From the NCBI GenBank assembly GCA_937926175.1, contig CALANV010000013.1:62001-126000 (forward strand): a DNA stretch of 64,000 nt. The letters run 5' to 3'. The translations under genes were made by a program, and so were the position numbers. The first letter of the stretch is position 1, and the number at the start of each line of letters is the position of its first letter. The stretch is from an uncultured Rhodospirillales bacterium. Lineage in GTDB: Bacteria; Pseudomonadota; Alphaproteobacteria; CACIAM-22H2. Of the stretch, positions 17,797 to 27,148 are shown piece by piece. The notes below the pieces were generated by a model that had not been told where the DNA came from, made no database searches, and saw only the letters and a list, made by a program, of their open reading frames with translations.

Positions 17797-17945
17797 ACGA
17801 GCAACTTGCTCGGAAGAGCAGGTGGACGCGCTCTCCTTTATTCGCCAACTGACCAAGGACACGGCCAATGGGGCTTTTGCCCGCTGGCCGATAGCCTCGT
17901 CCGCCAGATTGACAGCATGGATGCGCAGCGCAACCTCGCCCTCGG
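17797..17945. other. Right junction of the Zorya island
   Basis: 149 bases between zorD and the next chromosomal gene. It begins with a small palindrome (CGAGCAA-C-TTGCTCG, 17799-17813) and shifts to host-like GC content before the hydrolase stop. I found no copy of the tRNA-Gly 3' end here, so no attachment repeat can be shown. No gene called. Confidence 0.4.
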
Positions 17946-18725
17946 CTATGCACCGCCCGCAAGAAACGGCGTCACGGCCCGCAGGAATTCGTCCGGCCGT
18001 TCGGCATGGACCCAATGGCCGGCGCCGGGGATCCGCGTGATGGCGGCCTGCGGGAACAGTTGCCGGATCGCGGGTTCGTGCTCGGGGCGGACATAGTCGG
18101 AGCGGCCGCCGGCCACGAACAGCGTCGGGCCCGCATAGGTACATCCGGGCGGGAACGCGGGAAAAGCCGCGATGTCGCCCATTGCGCGCTCGAGCGCGGC
18201 GAGGTTCGGACGCCAGCTTGCGTGTCCGTCCCCGAGAACGAGGTTCTGCAGAATGAAGGCGCGTTCGGCCGGGTTCGGAACGGCGGCGATAAGCTGGACG
18301 TCGACTTCGGCGCGCCGGGTCACGCGGCCGAGATCGACGGCCCGCATCGCGCGAACATAGTCGAGATGCGTCGGTGGATAGGCGGCGGGCGCGATATCGA
18401 CGACGACGAGGCGTTCGACGATTTCACCGTTGGCGAGCGCCACCGTCATCGCGACCTTGCCGCCCATGCTGTGCCCGATCAACGCGACGCGGCCGAGGCC
18501 CTTCGCCTTCACGAACGCCCGCACGTCTTCGGCCATTTCGGCATACGTCATCGTCGCCGCCCAGGGCGAAGCGCCGTGGTTGCGCAGATCGAGCGTGAAC
18601 ACGCGATGCGAGGCGGCGAGCTTCTGGGCGACGGAGGTCCAGTTCCGGCCCGAGCCGAGCAGCCCGTGCAGCACCAGAACCGGCAGGCCTTCGCCGTATT
18701 CGGCCGCGGCGAGTTCAAGCGCCAT
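17946..18725 (-). CDS. Alpha/beta hydrolase, YbfF-like esterase
   Basis: 259-residue cytoplasmic hydrolase of the YbfF/ABHD11-like group, probably an esterase of unknown natural substrate. Oxyanion loop HGLLGSGRNW, DLRNHGASPW, nucleophile elbow GHSMGGK (Ser about residue 95), acid region around AGGRSDYV, and the C-terminal GAGHWVHAE with the catalytic His. ATG at 18725. It is the first chromosomal gene right of the Zorya block; its 3' end is intact, so the island did not disrupt it. Confidence 0.88.
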   Translation of the reverse strand: MALELAAAEYGEGLPVLVLHGLLGSGRNWTSVAQKLAASHRVFTLDLRNHGASPWAATMTYAEMAEDVRAFVKAKGLGRVALIGHSMGGKVAMTVALANGEIVERLVVVDIAPAAYPPTHLDYVRAMRAVDLGRVTRRAEVDVQLIAAVPNPAERAFILQNLVLGDGHASWRPNLAALERAMGDIAAFPAFPPGCTYAGPTLFVAGGRSDYVRPEHEPAIRQLFPQAAITRIPGAGHWVHAERPDEFLRAVTPFLAGGA

Positions 18726-18913
18726 GGCCTACCGTCCCATGGCCGCGCAAGAACCGAAGATGTGAAGCGCACACGTCGGCGCCGCGCGCACAATTCGTCA
18801 TGGCGATATCCTTTCGAATGGCTGCGGCCAGCGACATCCGCCGGCGCAATGGCGCGTGACAGGATGCGTTCCGGCGTTGTCCATGACAACACGAACGTTC
18901 CGCGCGCCCCATG

Positions 18914-19828
18914 TCAGCCGCCGGATCGCCGCGCCTGTTTTCCTTCGAAAAGCGTACGTCGCGCCGCAATCGCCGGCGCGATGAAGTCCAGGAACGCGCG
19001 CACGCGCGCGACCTTGCGCAGATCGGAGTGGGTCAGGAGCCAAAGGCCCGTCTCCATCTCGGGCATGGGCGCCCGGATTCGGCGCAGTTCGGCCGCCGCA
19101 TCGCCCATGTAGCACGGCAGGATGACGAGCCCGAGCCCGGCCCTGGCGGCCTCCAGCACCCCGATCAGCGTATTGGCGCGATAGCCGATACGCGCTTCGG
19201 GCACGTTCGCCTTCAACCACCGCGCCGCGGCGAGATGGGAAAGGCTGTCGTCATAGCCGATCCAGTCGTGCTTCTCATGGGGAACACGCGCGGACCGCCG
19301 CGCCAGGTAATCCGTCGCGCCGTAGATCGTCCATGCGATCGTCGCGAGGCGCCGGCCGACGAGCGAGTCGGGCACATTCGCGGCCGGCCGAAGCGCGACG
19401 TCGGCATCCCGCTTGGACAGGTTGAAGACCGCGCCCGATACGACGAGTTCCAGCACGACTTCCGGATGCGCCGCGCGGAACGCCGCAGCGACCGGTGTCA
19501 AGAGGCCGATCAGCGTATCGGTCGTCGTGACGCGCACGACGCCGCTCGGCCGCAGGTCCTTGCCGGCGAGCCGCCGTTCGAGGGCCGTCACGTCCGCGTC
19601 GACCCGCTTGGCCAGCGCGACGATCTCTTCGCCCGCGGCCGTCGGCGCGTAGCCGTCCCGGAACCGCTCGAACAGGCGGACGCCGAGCCGCTGCTCGAGC
19701 GCACCGAGCCGACGGAACACCGTCGAATGATTCAGGCCGAGCGTCCGGGCCGCACCGGAAAGCGTGCCGTCACGCCCGATCGCGAGCACGATCCGGAGAT
19801 CGTCCCACGGCAGCGCGTTTGCATTCAT
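18914..19828 (-). CDS. LysR-family transcriptional regulator
   Basis: 304-residue DNA-binding regulator. N-terminal winged helix: LRIVLAIGRDGTLSGAAR, then LNHSTVFRRLGALEQRLGVRLFER, the classic LysR helix-turn-helix and linker. The effector-binding domain follows (RVTTTDTLIGLL to the C-terminus). ATG at 19828 puts the helix-turn-helix at the usual distance from the start; the frame stays open another 70 codons upstream but without family similarity. Divergent from the glutathione S-transferase gene with 287 bases between them, so that gene is a plausible target. The effector is unknown. Confidence 0.92.
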   Translation of the reverse strand: MNANALPWDDLRIVLAIGRDGTLSGAARTLGLNHSTVFRRLGALEQRLGVRLFERFRDGYAPTAAGEEIVALAKRVDADVTALERRLAGKDLRPSGVVRVTTTDTLIGLLTPVAAAFRAAHPEVVLELVVSGAVFNLSKRDADVALRPAANVPDSLVGRRLATIAWTIYGATDYLARRSARVPHEKHDWIGYDDSLSHLAAARWLKANVPEARIGYRANTLIGVLEAARAGLGLVILPCYMGDAAAELRRIRAPMPEMETGLWLLTHSDLRKVARVRAFLDFIAPAIAARRTLFEGKQARRSGG

Positions 19829-20115
19829 GCAAGGCTGACTTGCGAATTTGCCGTATATCCTTGCGCAGAGTAACAGCCCTATATGCCTTCGGACAAACGT
19901 CGCGGAAGGACCCATGATCGGATCGAAGGCCGCCGTCTTCATGCGACCGATGCATCCAGCCGATCCGGTCGTGCCGTCGGTCGCGCAGGCCATCCCCGGG
20001 GATGGCGCCTGCGCCCCCGACCCTCCGCGCGAGCTCATCCGATGCGGCGCCAGTTTAGTGTATCCGCGCGCTGGCCGGTGCCGCTCGTTCGGTCCCCATG
20101 CAAAGGAGTAACGTC

Positions 20116-20733
20116 ATGAAGCTCTACTACGCACCTGGTGCGTGCTCGCTCGCCGTCCACATCGCGCTGCGCGAAGCGAATCTCGAGTTCCAGACCGAGC
20201 GCGTCGATCTTGCCACCAAGAAGACGGAGACCGGCGCCGACTTCACGCGCATCAATCCGAAAGGCTACGTGCCGACCCTGGTGCTCGACGACGGCACGGT
20301 CCTGACCGAGGCCTCGGCGATCCTGCAGTACGTCGCGGACCGCAACCCCGGCGCCAGTCTGGCGCCGGCCGCAGGAATGCCCGAGCGCTACCGGTTGCTC
20401 GAGTGGCTCGGGTTCGTCGCGACCGAACTCCACAAGGGCTTCAGCCCGCTCTGGAAACCGGATACGCCGGGCGCCTACAAGAAGATCGCGCGCGAGATGC
20501 TCGCCAAACGGTTCGCGTATCTGGACGCGCAGCTTGGCGGCCAGCCCTATCTGATGGGTCAGCAGTTCACCGTCGCCGACGCCTATGCCTACACGGTCCT
20601 GAACTGGACCAAATTCCAGAACATCGATCTCGCACCCTACCCGAACCTGTCCGCCTACATGGCCCGGGTCGCCGCGCGCCCGAACGTTCAGGCCGCGCTG
20701 AAGGCGGAGGGCTTGATCAAGGAAGCGGCGTGA
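20116..20733 (+). CDS. Glutathione S-transferase, beta-class-like
   Basis: 205-residue cytoplasmic enzyme conjugating glutathione to electrophiles or reducing peroxides. The N-terminal thioredoxin fold begins MKLYYAPGACS with the Cys10 typical of bacterial beta-class enzymes, continues NPKGYVPTLVLDDG (cis-Pro) and LTEASAILQY (Glu-Ser glutathione contact). The C-terminal helical domain includes FTVADAYAYTVLNW. ATG at 20116 follows AAGGAG; an in-frame ATG 18 bases upstream is less likely. Divergent from a LysR regulator, and followed by a strong hairpin. Confidence 0.94.
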   Translation: MKLYYAPGACSLAVHIALREANLEFQTERVDLATKKTETGADFTRINPKGYVPTLVLDDGTVLTEASAILQYVADRNPGASLAPAAGMPERYRLLEWLGFVATELHKGFSPLWKPDTPGAYKKIAREMLAKRFAYLDAQLGGQPYLMGQQFTVADAYAYTVLNWTKFQNIDLAPYPNLSAYMARVAARPNVQAALKAEGLIKEAA

Positions 20734-20743
20734 CGAACACGGC

Positions 20744-20787
20744 GCCGGCGGATGCGGACCGGAAAACGGTGGTCCGCATCCGCCGGC
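20744..20787 (+). terminator. 17-bp hairpin after the glutathione S-transferase gene
   Basis: A perfect 17-bp inverted repeat (20744-20760 with 20771-20787) around a 10-base loop, starting 10 bases beyond the stop. No T run follows, so it may stop transcription from both sides or protect the mRNA end. Confidence 0.6.
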
Positions 20788-20865
20788 AGACGGCGCGTAA
20801 GAACAACCGGGGGAGGATCGCCATACCGGCAATCACAGGATACCAGGATGGGCGGCTGTGTCGCT

Positions 20866-21762
20866 CTACCAGCTGTAGAGGAGCTTCGGCAGAATCAGGC
20901 TAACTTCGGGAACGAAGGTCACGACCATGAGCCCGAGCAACAGAACCAGCATCGACGGCAGTGCGGCGCGAACGATTTCCAGAAGCGGCAGATTGGTCAT
21001 TGCCTTCGCGACCATCAGGTTCAGCCCGACCGGCGGCGTCACCATGCCGATTTCCATGTTGAGGACGGTTATCACACCGAGATGAACGGGATCGATGCCG
21101 ACCCGCTGTGCCACCGGCAGGAAGATCGGCATGAGAATCACAATGGCCGATGCGCTCTTGAGAAAACAGCCCGCGATCAGCAGAATGACGTTGATCGCCA
21201 GCAGAACCAGCCATTTGTCGTCGGCCACCGACAGAACGGCGCCGGCGACCGCCTGCGGCAGCCCCTGACTTGCGATGAGCCAGGAAAAGCAGGACGCGCC
21301 CGCGACAATGAGAAGCAGTGCGCCGGAAACGAGACCGGTCCGCACCATAATTTGCGGAATTTGATCAAGCCGGATCGTGCGATAAATCGCCAGGGCAATG
21401 AAGAGGCTGTACGCGGCTGAAGCCACCGCCGCTTCCGTCGGCGTGAACACGCCGCCATAGATTCCGCCGAACACAACGACCGGCAGGCCAAGGACCCAAG
21501 CAGCCTGCCGCAGTGACCGCATCGCCTGCGGCACGGTAGGCCATCCTTCGCGCGGAACATCCCGCCTGATCGCATGGATGACGCAATAGGCCATCAGCAT
21601 CAGGCCGATGATGACACCCGGCAAAGCGCCTGCCAGAAAAAGTGCCCCGATCGAAGCGCCCGTCACCACGCCATAGATGATGAACGTGATACTCGGCGGG
21701 ATCAGGATTCCCAGCGACCCAGCCGTCGTGATCAACCGGCCGAGTTTCGTCGCAACAAGCAC
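20866..21762 (-). pseudogene. dctM: TRAP transporter large subunit DctM, N-terminal third missing
   Basis: 298 codons match the C-terminal two thirds of DctM, the membrane translocase of TRAP dicarboxylate transporters: AGSLGILIPPS, FTPTEAAV, FLKSASAIVILMPIF, NMEIGMVTPPVGLNLMV. An intact DctM is about 425 residues. Upstream of the AGSLG motif the reading frame loses family similarity within about 10 codons and meets two stops (TAG TAA) about 20 codons further up. No dctP or dctQ lies beside it. I read it as the remnant of a deleted TRAP operon. A frameshift in the sequence cannot explain it, as no other frame restores the lost part. Confidence 0.8.
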
Positions 21763-22203
21763 ATCGGGGCGTTTGGTCGCGGCCGGGCATGCAATTTTGT
21801 CTTACTATTGCTGTGCGGCGATCTAGGTCGTCGCCACGATCAAAAAGAAGGTAATACCGGATAACGTTGGCGCAATGGCAGTCGCTCTTCGACATGATAC
21901 CTTCGCGGCGATCGCCGGCATGACGGGATGCGACACGAGACGGAGACCTAAGGATGCCCGAATGGTCTCCTCACGAAGCGCATGCGGACGCGTACGTGTC
22001 AGCAATGCGCGAATAACATGGCGCGCGGCGACGGATATTCGGCGCGCGCCGTAACTTCAGGTGTGCAGAACTGAATCTGGCGGATGGTCGACGGTGCTTT
22101 ACCGACGATACGCGCAGGCCGATCGGCACCGATCACGCCCGCTGGAGCGTGATGCCGCGAGGCACCGACGCGACAACAGGGACGTGATCGGTCCGCGCCG
22201 CCG
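21763..22203. other. Gene-free gap upstream of the dctM remnant
   Basis: 441 bases holding no convincing gene. A short minus-strand frame around 21823-21880 ends in a hydrophobic run (LSGITFFLIVATT), possibly a scrap of the lost TRAP genes. Confidence 0.4.
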
Positions 22204-23898
22204 TCACGCCGCGCGAATCGTCGCGAGGAACTGGTCGAGCTCTCGCCGCAGCAGTTGCGCCTGCTCGGCCAGCCCGTCGGCGGCGTTCAGGACCTCGGCG
22301 GCGGAGGCGCCGGCCTTGTCGACGGCCTCGCTGACGCCCGTGATGTTCCGCGAGACCTCCTGTGTCCCATTGGCCGCCTGCTGCACATTGCGGGTGATTT
22401 CCTGCGTTGCCGCCGTCTGCTCCTGAACGGCCGCGGCGATCGAGGACGAGATTTCGTTGACCTCGAGAATCGTCTTCGAAATTTCCTGGATCGCCGTCAC
22501 GGCGGACTGCGTCTCGGCCTGAATCGCGGCGATCTGCGAGCGGATGTCCTCGGTGGCCTTGGCGGTCTGGGTGGCGAGCGACTTCACCTCGCTGGCGACC
22601 ACCGCGAAGCCCTTGCCGGCCTCGCCGGCGCGCGCCGCCTCGATCGTCGCGTTGAGCGCCAGCAGGTTCGTCTGTGCGGCGATATCGTTGATGAGGGCCA
22701 CCACCTCGCCGATCTTCTGTGCGGCTTCGGCCAGACCGGACACCGTGGCATTGGTCCGCTGCCCTTCCTCGGCCGCCTTCCGCGCGATCGACGACGCCTG
22801 GACGACCTGGCGACCGATCTCGGCGATCGACGCCGAAAGCTCTTCCGCGGCCGCCGCAACGGTCTGCACGTTGCTGGTCGCCTGGGTCGCGCCGGAGGCG
22901 ACGGCGAGCGACTGCTGCCGCGTGCTGTTTGCCGTCGCCGACATGGAGCGGGCCGCGGCCTGCATCCGCGTGGCGGCGTTCGACAGCATGTCGACGATCC
23001 CGCGTACCTTGGTTTCGAACGTGTTCGCGAGGACGGCGAGCGCCTGTTTCTTCTCCTCCTCGGCCTTCGCCTTGAGCGCCCCCTGCTCGGCCTCCAGCTC
23101 CTTCATCGCCAGAGCGTCGTCCTTGAAGACCTGGACGGCGCGGGCCATGTCGCCGATTTCGTCGGCGCGGCCGATCTCGTCGATGGAGACGGTGAGATCG
23201 CCGGCCGCAAGCCTTTCCATCTTTGCCTTCAGGCTGCCGAGCGAGCCGGCGATATTGCGGTTGATCAACAAGACCACGCCACCGGCGATCGCGATGAGAA
23301 GCAGCGCCGTCAGGCCCAGACGGACGAGGGCGGACTGGAACTCCGTGTCGATATCGTCGATATACACGCCGGTTCCGATGAAGGCGTTCCAAGGTTCGAA
23401 CCGCTTGACGAACGTCAGCTTCGCCAGCGGCTCTTTTTGACCCGGCTTCGGATAGTAATAGGTGACCGTACCTTCGTCCTGCGTCTTCAGCAGATCGATC
23501 ATCGAGCCGATGATGGGCTTGCCGTGCGAATCCTTCACGCCGATGCGGTTCGTGCCCTCCTGCTTCGGATCGGCCGCATTGACGATGGAAACGCCATCCA
23601 TCGTAAAGGCCATGAGGTAGTCTTTATGATCGTTGTACCACATCGCGTAGACGCTCGTGCGGAAGCGGGCGATCGCTTCGTCGCGCGTGAGCTTGCCCAC
23701 GGCGACATCCCTTTCCAGCGACTGCGCGATACCGTGGGCGACCTCGACGATGCTACGGAGCTTCGCGATCCGCTCATCCATCATCTTGTCGTACAGAACC
23801 GAGGCGGCGAGCACGACCGCGACCACGAGAGAAACCGCCGTGACACCGACGAGCAAAGCGAGCTTGGACTTGATCTTCAGCCGATCGAGGATCTTCAT
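22204..23898 (-). CDS. Methyl-accepting chemotaxis protein with single Cache sensor domain
   Basis: 564-residue inner-membrane chemoreceptor. First membrane helix about residues 14-35, a periplasmic sCache_2-like domain (MWYNDHKDYLMAFTMDGVSIVNAADPKQEG) to about 190, second helix about 193-213, a HAMP segment (RLAAGDLTVSIDEIGRADEIGDMARAVQVFKDD), then the signalling coiled coil with the conserved hairpin tip AQTNLLALNATIEAARAGEAGKGFAVVASEVK. sCache_2 domains often bind small carboxylates; the ligand here is unknown. No che genes lie nearby, so it is an orphan receptor feeding a cluster elsewhere. ATG at 23898. Confidence 0.95.
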   Translation of the reverse strand: MKILDRLKIKSKLALLVGVTAVSLVVAVVLAASVLYDKMMDERIAKLRSIVEVAHGIAQSLERDVAVGKLTRDEAIARFRTSVYAMWYNDHKDYLMAFTMDGVSIVNAADPKQEGTNRIGVKDSHGKPIIGSMIDLLKTQDEGTVTYYYPKPGQKEPLAKLTFVKRFEPWNAFIGTGVYIDDIDTEFQSALVRLGLTALLLIAIAGGVVLLINRNIAGSLGSLKAKMERLAAGDLTVSIDEIGRADEIGDMARAVQVFKDDALAMKELEAEQGALKAKAEEEKKQALAVLANTFETKVRGIVDMLSNAATRMQAAARSMSATANSTRQQSLAVASGATQATSNVQTVAAAAEELSASIAEIGRQVVQASSIARKAAEEGQRTNATVSGLAEAAQKIGEVVALINDIAAQTNLLALNATIEAARAGEAGKGFAVVASEVKSLATQTAKATEDIRSQIAAIQAETQSAVTAIQEISKTILEVNEISSSIAAAVQEQTAATQEITRNVQQAANGTQEVSRNITGVSEAVDKAGASAAEVLNAADGLAEQAQLLRRELDQFLATIRAA

Positions 23899-24192
23899 GA
23901 CGAACCTGTACGTACGAACGAATGCCCGGAAGACCTGGACGAATGAACGGCGACGCTAGGCGCGGCGCGTGAAATTTTGATTAAGAACGTGGTCCCCGAA
24001 TGGGGAAGGATCCGGCAGCCGCGGCGCCCTCAGGGTCTTCCTTCCGGGCGATTTCGCCCATCAGGCGAAGAGACGGCCACCCGTGATCGTTTGCCGGATA
24101 CGATGCGCATCGACAAGCGACGCGCGCGGATCTTTCCCTTGACCTGTCGCCGCAGATCGCGCCCGAGCCGGACACCAGCGGCGGATGCCGGA

Positions 24193-26622
24193 CTACGCGC
24201 GCAGCTCCCGCTGCGGCGGCTGGATGCGCCAGGCCGGCAGCGTGACCGTCACCGTCGTCCCGACGCCCAGCTCACTCTCGACATCCAGCACGCCGCCGTG
24301 CAGCACGGTGAAGGCGCGCGCCAGCGGCAGGCCGAGCCCCGTCCCCTCATAGCGGCGCGCAGTCGGGTTCTCGAGCTGCCGGAAGGACTCGAGCGCGATC
24401 GGAATGTCCTCCGGCCGCATACCGATTCCGGTGTCCGCCACCTTCAGGCATACCCCGGCACGGGAGACCGTCACGGAGACATCGACGCGGCCGCCGGCGG
24501 GCGTGAATTTCACCGCGTTGGACAACAGATTCAGAAGGATCTGCTTCAGCCGCAACGGATCGCCGCGCATGCGCGGCAGATCCGCCGGCACGTCCGCATG
24601 CAGCCGGATGTTGCCGTCCGTGGCGCGCGGCCGAATCAGCCGCAGGCACGCCTCGGCCAACTCGTGAAGATCGACCGGCTCCTCCTTGAGCTCGAGGCGA
24701 CCGACTTCGACCTTCGAGAGATCGAGTATGTCGTTGACGATGTTGAGAAGATGCTCGCCGGAGGCGTGGATGTCACGCGCATATTCGCGATACCGGACCT
24801 CGAGCGGCCCCATCAGCGCGTCACGGATGATTTCCGAGAACCCGATGATGGCGTTGAGCGGCGTCCTGAGCTCGTGGCTCATGTTGGCGAGGAACTCGCT
24901 TTTCGTGCGGTTCGCCGCCTCGGCCTCCTCCTTGGCCCGCCGCAACTCCGCCTCCGCGAGCTTGAGATGCGTTATGTCCTTCAGGATTCCCAGCCCGCCC
25001 GAGACCGCGCCGTTTTCATCGCGCATGACGCGGGCGAAGACCTCCACCCATCGCTCGCCCCCGTCCTTGGTCCGGTAGCGCACCTCGTGGCGAGTGTGAT
25101 CCTGCCCGCTTTCCAGCAGCGACCGGTACTGTGCCGCGTTGTGCTCGCGATCGTCCGGATGGACGAAGTCGAGAAACGGACGGCCGAGCGCCTCGTCGAT
25201 GCTGAAGCCCGTGACCTCCGTCCAGGCCGGATTGAGGAACGTCCACCGCCCCTCGGCATCGGTCTGGAAGATGATCTCCGCCACGCTCTCGACGACCATC
25301 CGGTAGCGGTTCTCGCTCGCCTGGAGTTCGCGTTCCCGCTGCCGGAGTGCCGTCAGGTCGATCATCACGCCGACCATCCGGATGGCCTGACCCGCGACAT
25401 TGCGGACGATGAACCCGCGATCCAGCACGGTCGCATAGGTGCCGTCGGCCCGCAGGAACCGGTACTCCTCGGACCACGAGGCCGCACCGCTGTCGACGGC
25501 GGAGGATATCCGGCTGATGACGTGCGCCCGATCATCAGGATGCACGTGATCCCGCCACCATTGCAGCGTCGGCGGCACCGCATCCGGTGCGTACCCGAGG
25601 AGCGGCTGGAGCGCATCGCCCCAGTCGATCCGCTTGTGGACCAGATCCACGTCCCAGAAGATGTCGTTCGTCGCGCGTGCGATCAGGCGGTGACGCGCCT
25701 CGTGCTGGCGCAGTTCCTCTTCCTGACGCCGGCGCGGGGTGACGTTGCTGTAGGTTCCGATGACGCGGACGGGACGCCCGGCCCCATCCCGTTCGACGAC
25801 CCGTCCGCGCACAAGAATCCAAACCCAGTCTCCGGACTTCGCGCGCATACGGAACTCCACCCGAAGGGTGGGCGACCGGCCGGCAAGATGGTCGGCAACG
25901 GCGCGTTCCGCAGCGACGACATCCTCGGGATGCACCAGGGACTGCCATTGCCGAACATGCGCGGTGATTTCCTCGGGCGCGTAGCCGAGCATGATCTCGC
26001 ACTGCGGACTGATATGGACGGCGCCGGTCGAAAGACATACCTCCCAGATTCCGTCGCCCGCCGCCTGCAGCGCGAGCTGATGCCGCGTCTCGCCGTACGG
26101 CGGGGACATGGGTGTTTCGGACCGCCGGCGCTCCGCCAAGGCCGATTCGATCTGCGCCTCGGCCAGACGCACGAGCAGATCGAGATCCCGCAACGTCTGC
26201 GTCGCAGGCGACGGGCGCGGCGCGACGTCGGCAACGACGAGCGCACCGACCGGCGCGCCGTCCGTGCCGCGCAGCGTCGCCACGACGACGAAGCGGAGAT
26301 GTGGTGAGCCGGCGACAAGCGGGTGGGTCGCGAGGTCAGCGACCGCGCGGGCGTCGGGCACCACGCGGACGCGGTCGACCGGTGCAAGATCGGCCGCCGG
26401 ACCGGCCAACGCGCGCAGCGCATCTGGTGCGAGGCCCATCGCCGACCGGATGCCGGTCGATGCGCCATCCGTGACGCTCAGCCAGGCGATCGGTGCACGG
26501 AGCAGTCGGGCAGCAAGCGTGACGACGGCGTCGAGCGGGCCTGCGCCGACGGCATCGCAACATCTGTCGGCCGGGCCAGATGACGGCCGCGCCCGCCCGT
26601 CCGTGCACTGTCCCGACATCAT
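24193..26622 (-). CDS. Cytoplasmic GAF-PAS-PAS-PAS sensor histidine kinase
   Basis: 809 residues without membrane segments. Order: an N-terminal GAF-like domain (about 25-165, VTLAARLLRAPIAWLSVTDG), three PAS domains of the PAS_3 type (about 180-300, 310-430 and 440-560, each with a W..L.HPDD motif), HisKA with phospho-acceptor His in SHELRTPLNA, and the HATPase domain with NAVKF, DTGIGM and GTGLGLPLA. No receiver is attached and no regulator gene adjoins, so the partner is elsewhere. Two tandem ATGs at 26622/26619. A perfect TTAA-N7-TTAA site, the CtrA consensus, lies about 105 bases upstream. Confidence 0.94.
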   Translation of the reverse strand: MMSGQCTDGRARPSSGPADRCCDAVGAGPLDAVVTLAARLLRAPIAWLSVTDGASTGIRSAMGLAPDALRALAGPAADLAPVDRVRVVPDARAVADLATHPLVAGSPHLRFVVVATLRGTDGAPVGALVVADVAPRPSPATQTLRDLDLLVRLAEAQIESALAERRRSETPMSPPYGETRHQLALQAAGDGIWEVCLSTGAVHISPQCEIMLGYAPEEITAHVRQWQSLVHPEDVVAAERAVADHLAGRSPTLRVEFRMRAKSGDWVWILVRGRVVERDGAGRPVRVIGTYSNVTPRRRQEEELRQHEARHRLIARATNDIFWDVDLVHKRIDWGDALQPLLGYAPDAVPPTLQWWRDHVHPDDRAHVISRISSAVDSGAASWSEEYRFLRADGTYATVLDRGFIVRNVAGQAIRMVGVMIDLTALRQRERELQASENRYRMVVESVAEIIFQTDAEGRWTFLNPAWTEVTGFSIDEALGRPFLDFVHPDDREHNAAQYRSLLESGQDHTRHEVRYRTKDGGERWVEVFARVMRDENGAVSGGLGILKDITHLKLAEAELRRAKEEAEAANRTKSEFLANMSHELRTPLNAIIGFSEIIRDALMGPLEVRYREYARDIHASGEHLLNIVNDILDLSKVEVGRLELKEEPVDLHELAEACLRLIRPRATDGNIRLHADVPADLPRMRGDPLRLKQILLNLLSNAVKFTPAGGRVDVSVTVSRAGVCLKVADTGIGMRPEDIPIALESFRQLENPTARRYEGTGLGLPLARAFTVLHGGVLDVESELGVGTTVTVTLPAWRIQPPQRELRA

Positions 26623-27148
26623 TCGTCCCGAGAGCTGGGAGTCCGGAGAGCTGGGAACTCAGAATCCTCTCCGTCAGTCTGCCGACGACCGCCCGACATG
26701 ATTCGGCGAACCTAGCCGCCGCCTCTTAAAAGACGCTTAACCGTCACGCTTCGGGACTGCGGCCGGATGCGAAACGAAGTCGGTCACGATGACCGTGTCG
26801 GGTTCTCCGCCACCGACGCCAGCACTGCGCTCCGGCATCCCCTGCCGATGGAAACTGCGAACCGTTCCGATGACGATCCCGTCCGAGGCGTCGGCTGCCC
26901 GGCACGGACAGGCGGCCGTTCCCGACCAGCGGGCATGACGGGCGCGATCCGCCGCGGCTACAGGGTCAAAGACGAGTCCTTGCCGAGGACGGGAAACGGT
27001 GGCGCGCCGGCACGCGTACGCGCGGCGCCCTAGCCGGCGCCCCCCGTATCGTACGTCATCTGGACGGACGATGCCTGATGCGAGACGCCGGATCGGACGG
27101 TCCGCCAATGCAGCAATGCACGACCCGCATCCCACCGATGCGGCGCCG
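26623..27148. other. Intergenic region between histidine kinase and H1-like gene
   Basis: 526 bases with only shadow-like frames. The sole element I support is the CtrA-like site at 26726-26740. Confidence 0.4.
26726..26740 (-). promoter_or_regulatory. CtrA-type binding site upstream of the PAS histidine kinase
   Basis: TTAA-AAGACGC-TTAA exactly fits TTAA-N7-TTAA, the full CtrA box of Alphaproteobacteria. In GC-rich DNA such a pair is rare (my rough estimate is well under one per window). It is about 105 bases ahead of the kinase ATG. Whether CtrA would activate or repress from there cannot be told. Confidence 0.55.

Noticed and set aside
26737..27135. 132-codon minus-strand frame
   Set aside because: No family similarity, Arg/Ala-rich, and it overlaps the CtrA-like site; not supported as a gene.
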